Shown here: piece after piece, positions 17,023 to 26,731 of the stretch
How positions within the stretch are numbered: position 1 is the first letter of the stretch
How the letters are laid out: each line of letters starts with the position of its first letter
Notes under the pieces: model-generated
Database searches by the model: none
Told to the model about the DNA's origin: nothing
The model's input: the letters and a program-made list of their open reading frames with translations, nothing else
Made by a program: the position numbers and the translations under genes
Source of the DNA: Syntrophomonadaceae bacterium
Lineage (GTDB): Bacteria > Bacillota > Syntrophomonadia > Syntrophomonadales > Syntrophomonadaceae
Reading direction: 5' to 3'
Assembly: GCA_012522955.1 (NCBI GenBank)
Contig: JAAYJK010000074.1
Span: 1-37,745 of the forward strand
DNA: 37,745 bases

Positions 17023-17046
17023 GGCCGCTGAATAACATTTGCGGCC
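17023..17046 (-). terminator. Hairpin terminator after the CarD-family gene
   Basis: GGCCGC (17023-17028) pairs with GCGGCC (17041-17046) with a 12-base loop; on the minus strand it is followed by TATTTTG. It starts 20 bases past the CarD-family stop codon and separates that gene from the two-component system. Confidence 0.55.
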
Positions 17047-17065
17047 GTGGTTTTTGTGGATGCCC

Positions 17066-17569
17066 TTATTTCGTAATATATTCTTGGATAAAGGGAAGTA
17101 CCTCATCAGGTGTAATGTCCAAAGCTACTGCGAATTCTTCATATAAAAGTTTTTCAGCTGTATTCATAATACCTTCATCTGTCTTGGTTAGTGATTTACC
17201 CACTAGGGATCTTGCCTCTTTTTCCAGAAATAAGGTCTTAATAAGCTTGGCCCAGCCTTCGCTTTCTTTTGATTTGAGTATAGATTTAAAATATTCACTT
17301 CTTTCTCTATTATCATCTATCCAAACGGTTTCAGTTTCTGGCATGGTCTTTATTAATGATAAAACTTCATCTTTGGTTAGGATTGGTCTCATGGATGTAT
17401 TGGGATTATTCACCTGAATCTTAATAACTATATTATCGTTGTACACGGGGAGTAAAATATAGTAGTCTGTCTCTTCACTATTGATATTAACATGGGTTTC
17501 TTTCCTAATATCTGCAATCTTACATACTCCGGTTGAACCGTACATAACATAGTCGTTTATTTTAAACAC
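17066..17569 (-). CDS. CarD/CdnL-family RNA polymerase-binding regulator
   Basis: A 167-residue cytoplasmic protein. Residues 1-70 match the CarD/TRCF RNA-polymerase-interaction domain (FKINDYVMYGSTGVCKI..I, YYILLPVYNDN..IKIQVN); the remainder is the helical CarD C-terminal half (SLIKTMPETETVWIDDNRERSEYFKSIL, then TLFLEKEARSLVGKSLTKTDEGIM). Family members bind the beta subunit of RNA polymerase and stabilise open complexes, often at rRNA promoters or in stress. In Firmicutes several paralogues per genome are usual. Start codon is GTG at 17569, preceded by AAGGAGG with eight bases of spacing. Monocistronic, followed by the hairpin at 17023-17046. Confidence 0.88.
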   Translation of the reverse strand: MFKINDYVMYGSTGVCKIADIRKETHVNINSEETDYYILLPVYNDNIVIKIQVNNPNTSMRPILTKDEVLSLIKTMPETETVWIDDNRERSEYFKSILKSKESEGWAKLIKTLFLEKEARSLVGKSLTKTDEGIMNTAEKLLYEEFAVALDITPDEVLPFIQEYITK

Positions 17570-17932
17570 ACGGCATACCTCCTTGGCTACAGTAAAAAGA
17601 GTACCTTTTTTAATAAGAAAAATGCAGTTTCGACAACTGATAATCTGCCGTCGTCACTACACTCTATTTATATTATATCAAAAAACACTATTTTAATCTA
17701 ATAGCCTTCTTTTGAAAATAAATGTTCTCCGCTAAATCATTAAATAGTATGCCCGAAATCTGGATAATAATGCCAAGAAATAATTAATATTATCCTGAGA
17801 AGCAAGGAAACCATCCCCTTTAACCGCCTTTGAGTATCAGTTGCTGATTATGCCCGCGGTTTCCTGGTCTGTACCTATTAGTTTGGCATTAGCCGGAATA
17901 CTTCTGGAAGCAATGAAGATGCTCCAGTTTGT
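17570..17932. other. Intergenic region, no supported gene
   Basis: 363 bases. The right part (17840-17932) stays open in frame with the end of the upstream zinc-ribbon gene past its TAA stop, giving about 30 protein-like codons (WSIFIASRSIPANAKL...) before a TGA, but nothing supports translation. An 8-base inverted repeat (AGGAAACC near 17805, GGTTTCCT near 17858) surrounds a 46-base loop. The left part is AT-rich and presumably contains the CarD promoter. Confidence 0.4.
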
Positions 17933-18577
17933 TTATATTTTTTCGCCGCACTCAGGACAAAACTTGTTTCCGGGACTGATCTTGCTGCCACAGGATGGAC
18001 ATTGATCCTTTACTTTCAGCTGGGCACCGCATTCAGGACAGAATTTTGCATTGCTGGCCAGCGGGGCCTCACAGTTCGGGCAAGTTGCTCGAATCCCTTC
18101 CCTCCATACTTCGGTCCCTAATTTCTTGTCTTCTTCGGCCATCTTCGCATGGGCCCATACTTCTTCAACCGACTTACTGGCTTGGGCAGCTGCCATCTCT
18201 ACGCCCAGATCCGGTGCACATTCCTTGCACAAACCTTTTTTGTTGTTCCAGCATCCTTTCCTGCATACCCAGGACTGGCAACGCGGACACTGTATAAAAT
18301 CCGCACGCAGTTCCAGACAGGCTTCTTCAAAAGCTTCATCATGTGCTTTTTCCCAGGTAGCTGAGCGTACCCTTTCCCCCATATCAGCAGCGCTGTTCAT
18401 AATTCCGCCGAAAATACTTCCGGCCGCATCCAATAAACCTGAAACACGACCAGTTACTGAAGGTTTAAAATGGGTGCGAAACCCACTTCCGCAACGATCA
18501 CAATAAAACTCAAACTGAAATCCCTGGTTGGTGCTTAAGTCACTGTAATTACTTACGAATTCTATCTTTCTGCTCAA
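17933..18577 (-). CDS. Zinc-ribbon protein with multiple Cys-pair motifs
   Basis: A 214-residue soluble protein. N-terminal part has CDRCGSGF (a first half ribbon), a Gly/Ala-rich middle helix, then CPRCQSWVCRKGCWNNKKGLC with CxxC pairs, and the C-terminus carries a tandem double zinc ribbon: CPNCEAPLASNAKFCPECG and CPSCGSKISPGNKFCPECG. The latter is the common DZR/zinc-ribbon module. Function is unknown; similar proteins are adapters or structural proteins in many Firmicutes. Start is taken at TTG 18577 (MSRKIEFVSNYSDLS), since AAGGAGG lies eight bases upstream; the frame opens further to 18604 without a ribosome binding site. Monocistronic. Confidence 0.8.
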   Translation of the reverse strand: MSRKIEFVSNYSDLSTNQGFQFEFYCDRCGSGFRTHFKPSVTGRVSGLLDAAGSIFGGIMNSAADMGERVRSATWEKAHDEAFEEACLELRADFIQCPRCQSWVCRKGCWNNKKGLCKECAPDLGVEMAAAQASKSVEEVWAHAKMAEEDKKLGTEVWREGIRATCPNCEAPLASNAKFCPECGAQLKVKDQCPSCGSKISPGNKFCPECGEKI

Positions 18578-18784
18578 CAGTATGCCCTCCTTGCTTGCGA
18601 ACAAGTATTTAAGATAATTGTATCAAAACACGTCATTTCAGACTATATTTAATCGGAAATCCGGTGCCTGAACACCACTGCTTTCATGGTCCAAAATAAC
18701 TACCAGTATACTGTTTCAATTATAATCTATGAATTATTCGATGCTAAGAGTTACTAATTGGATTCGGATTTAATTGCAAGCAAT

Positions 18785-18821
18785 AGCAGGAAGCCGGAGA
18801 CCTATCCCCGTGCTTCCTGCT
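18785..18821 (-). terminator. Hairpin after the giant SLH gene
   Basis: AGCAGGAAGC (18785-18794) and GCTTCCTGCT (18812-18821) form a perfect 10-bp stem with a 17-base loop, 12 bases past the stop codon. The following minus-strand bases (ATTGCTTGC) are only modestly T-rich. Confidence 0.6.
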
Positions 18822-18832
18822 TCCTCATGCTT

Positions 18833-21800
18833 CTACCCCTGGAGAATGTTGTATAGAATTTGCGCCAGCTCTGCTCTGGTAGCGATTCCCTGGGGATCAA
18901 AGATATTGTTACTCTTACCTTTAATCCAACCATGGGCTGATGCATTGGCCACAGCCTCCTCGGCCCAATTTGACACCTGACTGCGGTCAGCATAAGTTAG
19001 ACTCCCGCTACTTTCCGTTATCTGGCCCGCATTTTTAAAGTAGTTGTAAATAATGACTACCATTTCTTCCCGAGTTATGGCCCGGTCAGGTTCAAACCGG
19101 TTGTCTCCCACCCCTTGAGCCAGGCCTAATTGCTTAGCTGCGGCCAAAAATCCAGTGTACCAGCTATTACCTGCATCAGAGTAATTTTCTCCGCTCCTTT
19201 CCTCAATACCAAAGGCCCGGCATAACATGGTTATGAATTCAGCTCTGGTAACGGTTTTGTTAGGGGCGTATTCCTGTTCCGATACCCCTTTAGCAATACC
19301 TTTTTCCGCTATAAAGAATACTGCATCATAGAACCAATGGGATTTCTGAACATCCACAAATGAAAGCTTATACTCTGGAGTTTCCGGGGGAAGAACCACA
19401 ACTTCATCTTCTCTGCTGGAGGAACTGCCCTTGGAGCCTCCAGTGCTGGCCGGCAGCACCTTCACCAAAATCCTGTGCCGGATATTCTGATCTTCAGTTC
19501 TGGCAATAATATAGGCTAAACCTTCCTCCAAGCCCTGAATCCTCCCGGTTTGATCAACGGCAGCTACCTCAGGATTGTCGGAGCTGTAAGACATTTTTTG
19601 GTTGCTGGCTTCAACCGGTAATATATCAGGTCTGAGGGTATAAGTATCTCCCTTTTTCATGCTCAGGTCGGTCAAAACCTCGCCGTTCTGATCCAGTATG
19701 ACCATACTGGCAACACTTACCGGTGCAGGGGGATAAGCTACGCTTACGGTAAAAGTAGCAGTCTTACTGCTATCGTCCATAGAAGTTGCGGTAATTTGCG
19801 CATCACCCTCACCTATGGCCAGGACTTTTCCGTCATCTCCAATCTTAACCACATCAGGGTGGGAAGAAAGCAGCTGCACGGTTTTATCCAGGATTCCCTG
19901 CTCCCCAGGATTAACGGAGGTAAAGACTAATGCATTCATAATATTCTGGGTGATATCTAACCCCGGCTCTACCGTTATATCGGTCCCGGTCAGACTCTCA
20001 ATAGGCGCCTCTGGCGGAACCGTTCCCAGCTCGGTATAGTCATCCATCAGGGAGAAACCGGCATAATCGGCTACCGCCTGGTTAACGGTAAGGCTATACT
20101 GCCCTCCTGCTGACATAGGTACATCAGCAACAAACCTTGCTACTTTAGTCAGGTTTAAGTTGTTTACCCCTGCTTTGACTGGAACCGGGTATTCGATGCT
20201 GCCCTTTACCAGGCTTCCCTGCTTGTCAGTAAGGCTAAGGGAATTTGGCTCTTCCAGGGATCGGATATCCATGTACTTGCTGAAATATACGTCCACATAG
20301 CGTCCGCCGCTGCCCCAAACGGTCTTTTCAACTACCGGCGGCTCCAGTTTCACCAAGGGGATATTAACCTCCAGCTGGGGAGGAGGCACCGGCAAAGCGT
20401 CGCTGTAGGTGGTCTGATAGCCATCCTTGACATATTGCACCATCCACCATCCCTGGGGCACATCCCAGGCGTATCTGCCTACAGCATCGGTAATCTGGGG
20501 GTTTTCCTGCAGATACCAGCTGGCATCCCAGAATTGCCACCCATCGCTGGCCTTGGCATCAGCTGCATTTGGGGCCACATCTGGAGGAAGGAAAAGGGCT
20601 GTGGCAGTAACTCCTTCAATGCGGTTGTCTTCCACTGCTTCATACACAAAGCCGCTGGGGTCATAGATCCAGTGAGGTCTGAAAGGCTTTCTTCTGTACC
20701 GCTTATTTTTATCATCGTCGATATCTATCCACTTGTCACGGTGGTATACATACCAGTACCAATACCAATAGGAGTCCATGGGTTCAGCGTGGTAATCCGC
20801 ATAGGGGTCTTGATAGCTTTCGTAGTACTCCTCCTCGCCTCCCGGTTGCCTTCCCAGCTCCGCCATAAGCCGGTTGTAGTCGGATTGGAACTCATTGTCG
20901 AACATATCCCCCAAGAGCTTACCGGATATTAAATCGGCTACTCCTATTACCACCTGCCCCAGCAAGGGAACTAGATTCCCGGCTTCTGCCACTGAGCTTC
21001 CAACCAAGCCCAGAGTTTTGCCCATTAAAATATCTTCTCCCATCATGGCGATCTGCCGGTCGTAATACTCCACCAAATGAGGTTCTAGATTGGGTCGTAC
21101 ATTTTCGTATTTTTGCATTAAGTCAATCATTTTTCCGGTAGTGGCAAGATCTCCGGCCGCTCCTGCCAGGTCATTTATATCGCCGCCAACGTCAAGGACT
21201 GTCTTGACGGTTCCCAGACCTTTAATCGCAGCCATAGGAGTAAACTGCTGTTGCTGGTAGTCGGCTGGTTGAGGCAAAAGTCGCCGGTCCAGATAAGCTG
21301 TTATCCTATATTTCCCATCAATAAGTTCATAGGAAAAATCAAAACCATAAAGTCCGTTCCCTAGATTGGTGCAGTTTTTAGCTTCCCGAGCATCAAAATC
21401 TGCGGGCTCAACGGTCATACTGGCAGTAATGCTCTTCTCCGGCATATTGATTCTGAACTGGGGAATGTTCAAAGCATTTATATATCCGTCACTATCATAC
21501 TCAATATAGACGTCTTCGGAAGTAGTTGCCGGGTCGGTGAAGGCAGCTTCTGCATCTCTAAGCGATGCCGGAGTCAGGTTCCGGTAGTATTCCGATATAT
21601 TATCGGGCTCAACCAATATCTCCTCATAATCCACTATGATTTCATCATTAGTATAGACAGCAAAAGGAATAATGGCTCTAAACTCATCGCCCTGACGGGT
21701 AGCAGCACATCCGGCAATCTTAACATTCCTTACCTTATCGTTGTCATTAAAGGCCACGCTGACTAGAAAATCCCCATGCCCGCTCATGGCAAAGGGGAAA

Positions 21801-24800
21801 ATAACGCTGCCGTCGCTAACTGGGATCTTCATTGAACTGGTGCCTTGTCCCAGTGTAAAATCGGTCATTTTGACCCCTTCAACCCCAACCAGGATCAAAT
21901 CCTTAGCCGAGTACTGCACTCCCTCTACCTCGGTTATGGCGCTTAGGTGATGGAAGAGGGGAGCTCCCATACTGGGAAGTACCAGGCTGGCATACCATTG
22001 GCCGGTTGGGGTGGCTTGGGTCTCACCTATTTTAATGTTGCTGTCATATAGTTCTACCTTATGGTTGGCAGGTGCCAGACCGCTGAACTTAACGGGCTTG
22101 GTCATAAGCTCTTTATCTATATCCAGGGGAGAGTCTAAGGTTATCATCTTGGTAGGGATTTGGCAGGTAGCAAACATTTCTGACCGCGGATTCTCCCACG
22201 TGACAAACCTCAGCTCGGCGCCGGCCTGAATGGTTTTGAGCCTAGCCGGGCTGTTTATCTGGACCTGATAAGTCAAAGTGCCTGCCGCTCCCTCAAGGCA
22301 TTCTTTTAGATCAAGAGTTATGGTGCTGGCATCCTGGTCAACCACCGGATTTACAGTTAAATTACCCCGGGTCATCCGGTGCATGGCGGTATTATCAACA
22401 TAGGTGGTGCCTGCTGGTATTTGTGCTACCAGATCCAGCTGGCTAGGGCTTACGATACCCATTTTATCATAATCATAGACTACCCTTAAGGTAACCATGC
22501 TGCCGGGCAGGGCTGCATTCTTGTTGGCAGTAATACTGCTGGGCCCATTATACCTGAAGAAAAGATTTGATTTATTATAGCTTAACTCCTTTAGGCCCAG
22601 GTCTATGATTTCTCCGTCCTTGACCTGGAGGTTTTCCATTCTAATGCAATCAGGATTATAGAGCCAATTGGAGTAATACATGCTGCCATTGCTCTCCCAG
22701 GTTAATACAATATTATAGCTTCCCTCCGGCAAGCTGCTAGCGATATAGGGGGCAGCTGACTCAGTTCTGCTAAGATATTGCCCATTATCGGCTTTATATG
22801 CATACAGGTACCTTTTTTCGCCTATCCTGGTACCTCCATTGGAGTCTGTGACCTGGGCTCTTACGCTGCCTCTTTCAGTTAATAAAACTGTGACTTCAGC
22901 ATAATTGTCCTCATTTATGACCGCAGTGGCTGATCCTATTCCTAAACCAAAGTTTTTTCCATCGGCTGATACCTCTACTATATCCCCCGGTTTTCCCGGT
23001 ATGTGAAAATACCCTTGCCCATCGCTGCTATAGTTGATGGCCCCAGTGCTTTGGTTCATGACCTTTACTTGCGTACGACCCACCAGGCTTAGACCTTCTG
23101 CAACGGCATGCACGATAATCTTCCCTATATTTCCGGATAGATCCTTGGTATCCAGATTTACCTTTACTGTGGGCTTTACATAGGGCGGTATGGTGATATC
23201 AAGGGTGTTAACTCCCTCCTCCAGGATAATAGTTTCGTGCTTCTCCATATCACTTACGTAACAGGTTGCTTCAATTTCGCCCGGTATTTTGGCCAGCTCC
23301 AGGGTATACTTACCCTCTTGGTCGCTTTGCGTATTTAAGCTAATGCTTACAACGGGAACCCCTCCTTGGTATACGGTCTTGGCCAAGTATATATAAGCAC
23401 CTGCTACAGGAATTCCACTGCTGTTCTTAACTGTACCGGTAAGGGTCACCATGGGGGCTTTCTTTAAGCTGATTTCGAACTCATTGTCACCGATGGAAGT
23501 TATTTCTGCATTTAAAGATCCAGCCTGATACCAGTCGGATCCATCATACTCAATTGATTCATAGGTGGTGGTCAATTCAATCTGTGAGCCTTTTAAGGCG
23601 TTGCTTATGAAATAAGGAGCTTCTGCTACCGCATAACCGTTGGCATCCGTTTTGGCATAACGGGTGGCTAGGGTGCCATTGGTACGGGTTGTTTTACCGG
23701 TAACCGTGACGTTTTTTAGCGGTAGTCCGGTATCATGGTCAATAACCCGGACTTTGACATTGGCGGGAGCACTGATCTCATAACTATATTCCTGTTCTAA
23801 TCCGCCCTGGATATCAATGGCCGGGCTTTGATACAGCAATTGATAATTGGCATCGAAATGCCGAAGAATATAATCCTGAGAGCTATCCAGGCCTTCAACC
23901 GTAATATAGCCTTCGGTCAACTGCCCGCTAAAGCTGCCGCCACCTTTAGCACTGCTGATGGAGACCAATGACGAAGCCAAATGCTCCGGATCCATCTCGG
24001 CAGGCAGCTGCACGGTCACCTTAAGCCGACCCGCTACTCGGCTGTTAATCTCTGCTGTCAATGCTGTGCTTCCGGGCAGTTGTGCCTCCAGAGAGACTAT
24101 TTCCCAGATACCTTCCCTCAGAATAAAATCTGCAGTATATTTTTTGCTGCCAGCTGCGGTTTCGGAAAGGGTAAGCAGGTGTTGTTTTTCTTCGATGTCG
24201 GTACGTTCACTGTTCCATTCCCTATAGATTAAGGTGACCTCAGGCTGCAATCCGCTTTCCGTGGTAATGAGTTCTATTTTCACTGTATCTCCCATATATA
24301 AGGAACCTTTTATGTTTTTGCGCGGGGCCTTAAGCTTCAATTCCAAAATCTCCGGCACGGCCAGTGAATTGGTGGTGACACTTACGCTGGGTCCATCGCT
24401 GGTCCACTGCCCATCCCCGTCTCCGGCCTGTATCTGGAAAACATAGAGGGTAGCAGGAGCCAGTCCGGTAACTTGATAGGCAGCAGCCGTGGTGTCCAGG
24501 ATATGGATAAGCTCTCCGTCCTGATATATTTTGTAGCCAGTCACCCCCCGGTCATCCTGGGCTGGGGTCCAGCTTAAGTTTACCATGTCAGTAGTAATAT
24601 CGCTGGTGGTCAGCGTACTCCCTGCCGGCCAACTGGGCGGGTCGCTGATGGGAGGCTCCAAGGTACTGACCGTAAGGCTGGGTCCGTCCCTGGTCCATTG
24701 GTTCCCGGCATCCCCGGCCTGTACCTGGAAGCGGTAGGAAGTAGAGGGAGCCAGATCGCTAATTTCAGTTTGGTTGACAGTACCTGCAACTCTCCCCACC

Positions 24801-25723
24801 AGAATATCACCCTGATAAATCTTATATTCACTCACCCCCAGATCATCCTGGGCTGGGGTCCAGCTTAAGTTTACCGAATTATGGGTGACCAGGGTGGTGG
24901 TCAGGCTACTCCCTTCCGGCCAGCTGGGAGGAGCAATACCAGTTGTGTCCTGTATGTTGATACTTAAACTGGCCTGGGGTCCTGCGCTCAACTCCACCGT
25001 TAATAACAGTTCCCCTACCGGCTGGGCGGCCAGATATTCCTTTTTAATAGTCAGAAAATACTTGTTTTCGCTGTCCTGAGTGACACTGTAGTTTTCACTT
25101 CCTAGTGAAACCTGGTTATTCTTCACATCAGTAATTGATAAAATATTATGCCACCATTGAATTTCAGTATCGACATCGGCCTGATAAGCCGGGTTCTTAT
25201 CAAAATCAGCTTGCTTCGGCGACAGATCGGCCCCCTCCGCCGGGGTACCAGTTACCTGTAAAGGCTCGGTTTCAACATAATAGCCATTGCAGCTCACCTT
25301 AATCTTTCTACCGTCATCCTCCGCCGTCAAAATGGTTCCATGGGCAGGCTCGGTGCTAATCCCCATGTAAGCAAAGTCACTGTACTCTATTGGACCTATG
25401 GTAGAATCATCACTGTAATGCAGGCTTACCAACAAATTTTCATAGATTAAATTCCCGTAATCGTCATAAGATAACAAATCCAGTGCTTCTCCTACGGTAT
25501 AGATCAGTTTAGGCTGTCGTTCCACCGTTATCCCGATTACCGTTGGGGTTGAACTTTGTATACCCATGCCCCCGGCAGCATCAGCTTCTCCTCCCGAAAT
25601 CCCTTCAGCAACCCTGCTTGTACCCTCAGAGCTGTCAGCTAACGGAAAGGCTGTTGCTTGATTGATGGGAAATATGGTTAAGGCAAAAGCAACAATTAAC
25701 AACATGGCTAGAATTCTTTTCAC
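18833..25723 (-). CDS. Giant secreted S-layer-homology (SLH) multidomain surface protein
   Basis: About 2296 residues. N-terminal signal peptide (KRILAMLLIVAFALTIFPINQ). Then: a CBM_X2/Ig-like domain (about 165-262), two fibronectin III domains (about 264-358 and 361-455), carboxypeptidase-regulatory-like/CNA-B-type beta domains (about 670-860; e.g. VTLTGTVKNSSGIPVAGAYIYLA), a DUF11-like repeat (about 1080-1190), a Tyr/Trp-rich stretch (YWYWYWYVYHRDKW near 1650), a Big_2 domain near 2020-2100 and three C-terminal SLH repeats (about 2118-2296; RAEF, REEM, RAEL motifs) that bind the secondary cell-wall polymer. Likely an adhesin or surface scaffold. GTG at 25723 is preferred over ATG 25732, because GAGGAGG sits eight bases before the GTG and only three before the ATG. 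Neighbours give no operon. Confidence 0.9.
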   Translation of the reverse strand: MKRILAMLLIVAFALTIFPINQATAFPLADSSEGTSRVAEGISGGEADAAGGMGIQSSTPTVIGITVERQPKLIYTVGEALDLLSYDDYGNLIYENLLVSLHYSDDSTIGPIEYSDFAYMGISTEPAHGTILTAEDDGRKIKVSCNGYYVETEPLQVTGTPAEGADLSPKQADFDKNPAYQADVDTEIQWWHNILSITDVKNNQVSLGSENYSVTQDSENKYFLTIKKEYLAAQPVGELLLTVELSAGPQASLSINIQDTTGIAPPSWPEGSSLTTTLVTHNSVNLSWTPAQDDLGVSEYKIYQGDILVGRVAGTVNQTEISDLAPSTSYRFQVQAGDAGNQWTRDGPSLTVSTLEPPISDPPSWPAGSTLTTSDITTDMVNLSWTPAQDDRGVTGYKIYQDGELIHILDTTAAAYQVTGLAPATLYVFQIQAGDGDGQWTSDGPSVSVTTNSLAVPEILELKLKAPRKNIKGSLYMGDTVKIELITTESGLQPEVTLIYREWNSERTDIEEKQHLLTLSETAAGSKKYTADFILREGIWEIVSLEAQLPGSTALTAEINSRVAGRLKVTVQLPAEMDPEHLASSLVSISSAKGGGSFSGQLTEGYITVEGLDSSQDYILRHFDANYQLLYQSPAIDIQGGLEQEYSYEISAPANVKVRVIDHDTGLPLKNVTVTGKTTRTNGTLATRYAKTDANGYAVAEAPYFISNALKGSQIELTTTYESIEYDGSDWYQAGSLNAEITSIGDNEFEISLKKAPMVTLTGTVKNSSGIPVAGAYIYLAKTVYQGGVPVVSISLNTQSDQEGKYTLELAKIPGEIEATCYVSDMEKHETIILEEGVNTLDITIPPYVKPTVKVNLDTKDLSGNIGKIIVHAVAEGLSLVGRTQVKVMNQSTGAINYSSDGQGYFHIPGKPGDIVEVSADGKNFGLGIGSATAVINEDNYAEVTVLLTERGSVRAQVTDSNGGTRIGEKRYLYAYKADNGQYLSRTESAAPYIASSLPEGSYNIVLTWESNGSMYYSNWLYNPDCIRMENLQVKDGEIIDLGLKELSYNKSNLFFRYNGPSSITANKNAALPGSMVTLRVVYDYDKMGIVSPSQLDLVAQIPAGTTYVDNTAMHRMTRGNLTVNPVVDQDASTITLDLKECLEGAAGTLTYQVQINSPARLKTIQAGAELRFVTWENPRSEMFATCQIPTKMITLDSPLDIDKELMTKPVKFSGLAPANHKVELYDSNIKIGETQATPTGQWYASLVLPSMGAPLFHHLSAITEVEGVQYSAKDLILVGVEGVKMTDFTLGQGTSSMKIPVSDGSVIFPFAMSGHGDFLVSVAFNDNDKVRNVKIAGCAATRQGDEFRAIIPFAVYTNDEIIVDYEEILVEPDNISEYYRNLTPASLRDAEAAFTDPATTSEDVYIEYDSDGYINALNIPQFRINMPEKSITASMTVEPADFDAREAKNCTNLGNGLYGFDFSYELIDGKYRITAYLDRRLLPQPADYQQQQFTPMAAIKGLGTVKTVLDVGGDINDLAGAAGDLATTGKMIDLMQKYENVRPNLEPHLVEYYDRQIAMMGEDILMGKTLGLVGSSVAEAGNLVPLLGQVVIGVADLISGKLLGDMFDNEFQSDYNRLMAELGRQPGGEEEYYESYQDPYADYHAEPMDSYWYWYWYVYHRDKWIDIDDDKNKRYRRKPFRPHWIYDPSGFVYEAVEDNRIEGVTATALFLPPDVAPNAADAKASDGWQFWDASWYLQENPQITDAVGRYAWDVPQGWWMVQYVKDGYQTTYSDALPVPPPQLEVNIPLVKLEPPVVEKTVWGSGGRYVDVYFSKYMDIRSLEEPNSLSLTDKQGSLVKGSIEYPVPVKAGVNNLNLTKVARFVADVPMSAGGQYSLTVNQAVADYAGFSLMDDYTELGTVPPEAPIESLTGTDITVEPGLDITQNIMNALVFTSVNPGEQGILDKTVQLLSSHPDVVKIGDDGKVLAIGEGDAQITATSMDDSSKTATFTVSVAYPPAPVSVASMVILDQNGEVLTDLSMKKGDTYTLRPDILPVEASNQKMSYSSDNPEVAAVDQTGRIQGLEEGLAYIIARTEDQNIRHRILVKVLPASTGGSKGSSSSREDEVVVLPPETPEYKLSFVDVQKSHWFYDAVFFIAEKGIAKGVSEQEYAPNKTVTRAEFITMLCRAFGIEERSGENYSDAGNSWYTGFLAAAKQLGLAQGVGDNRFEPDRAITREEMVVIIYNYFKNAGQITESSGSLTYADRSQVSNWAEEAVANASAHGWIKGKSNNIFDPQGIATRAELAQILYNILQG

Positions 25724-25974
25724 TCCATGCACCTCCTCTATATTAATATTCTATTAGACAGCTAGCTGTAAGAATAGCCCAAATATGCTTATTATCAGTA
25801 TGAAAAATGTTATTTTGCTCCAGGGGATGACATGAGACTCCCATGCGGATCCGGCCATCCATTAATTGGCGCCACTTATGCCATGATTGCGGCTGAAACC
25901 CTGGATTAGGTTATGTAATATATATTTTATATTTTGTAATTTTTATATTATAATATGCAATGTGGAGGTTGCTT

Positions 25975-26175
25975 ATGAAGAATATAAGAATGAAGGTAGC
26001 CCGTATTGAACGGGATATGAAACAAGAGGACTTAGCCCAGGTGGTGGGGATTACACGTCAAACCATAGGCTTGATTGAAGCAGGAAAATATAACCCTTCA
26101 TTAAAATTATGCATTGCTATATGCAAAGCACTGGGCAAAACCTTAGATGAATTATTTTGGGAGGAGACATTATGA
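25975..26175 (+). CDS. Small XRE-family HTH transcriptional regulator
   Basis: A 66-residue DNA-binding protein that is almost only a helix-turn-helix: MKNIRMKVARIERDMKQEDLAQVVGITRQTIGLIEAGKYNPSLKLC, ending LGKTLDELFWEETL. This is the YozG/Cro-like short class, typically paired with a membrane protein gene, as here. Start is ATG 25975 with GTGGAGG six bases upstream; an earlier ATG at 25960 lies within the ribosome binding site. A TATAAT at 25949-25954 is a likely -10 element, but no good -35 is placed. The stop codon overlaps the next start (ATGA at 26172-26175), so the pair is translationally coupled and probably autoregulated. Confidence 0.92.
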   Translation: MKNIRMKVARIERDMKQEDLAQVVGITRQTIGLIEAGKYNPSLKLCIAICKALGKTLDELFWEETL

Positions 26176-26654
26176 GAGACTTAATCCAAGACGAGCGAAC
26201 TGTAGCCCAAAAACGCAAAATCGCCAGTGAAACGTGCAATCTGCTGCTATTGGCCCTTATGATCGCTATGCTGGTACAGCAGTTTGTGCTTAATGTGCCT
26301 TTTGCTCATTATGCGGCTGAATTTATCTGTTTTTTTGGAGCCTGCACTTATCTCTTAATCAGGAATTTAGCATCAGGAAACAGTTTGTACAATAGGAAAA
26401 ATACCGGGTTTAACTTTGTTTTATTAAATAGCCTGGTTTGTGGTTTTACCATCTGTGTAGTAACCGGCATAGCTAATTATTCACGCTACGGTGATAATGC
26501 TACATCAGGCATCTGGCTTATCACTTTGGCAATTACGTTTTTATGCGGAACTGCTGGAGCTTTTTTAAGCTTTTCGATTCTTAATTATCTGAATAGCAAA
26601 AAGCAGAAAAACATAGAAAATAAATTAGATGAAGAAGAAGATAAACTATCATAG
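26172..26654 (+). CDS. DUF6773-like four-helix membrane protein
   Basis: A 160-residue membrane protein starting MRDLIQDERTVAQKRKIASE, with hydrophobic helices at about 24-42, 48-65, 85-105 and 118-140, and a charged C-terminal tail (KKQKNIENKLDEEEDK). The DERTxAQKRKIASE start with VQQFVLNVPFAHYAAEFICFF resembles proteins annotated as DUF6773 that accompany short XRE regulators in Clostridia. No activity is known; the regulator probably controls it. ATG at 26172 has GGAGG seven bases upstream and overlaps the regulator stop. Confidence 0.75.
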   Translation: MRDLIQDERTVAQKRKIASETCNLLLLALMIAMLVQQFVLNVPFAHYAAEFICFFGACTYLLIRNLASGNSLYNRKNTGFNFVLLNSLVCGFTICVVTGIANYSRYGDNATSGIWLITLAITFLCGTAGAFLSFSILNYLNSKKQKNIENKLDEEEDKLS

Positions 26655-26731
26655 AGAGGAGGGAATCAAAATACCCACCTTTGAAAATAACGGCAATATT
26701 ATCATTAACCATATTTAAGCGATGAAGCAGC

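Noticed and set aside
17840-17932. In-frame continuation of the zinc-ribbon gene beyond its TAA stop
   Set aside because: The protein ends naturally at its last zinc ribbon (CPECGEKI); nothing suggests readthrough.
20435-20932. 165-codon plus-strand frame inside the giant SLH gene
   Set aside because: It is antisense to a well-supported domain region, lacks a ribosome binding site and its protein has no recognisable pattern.
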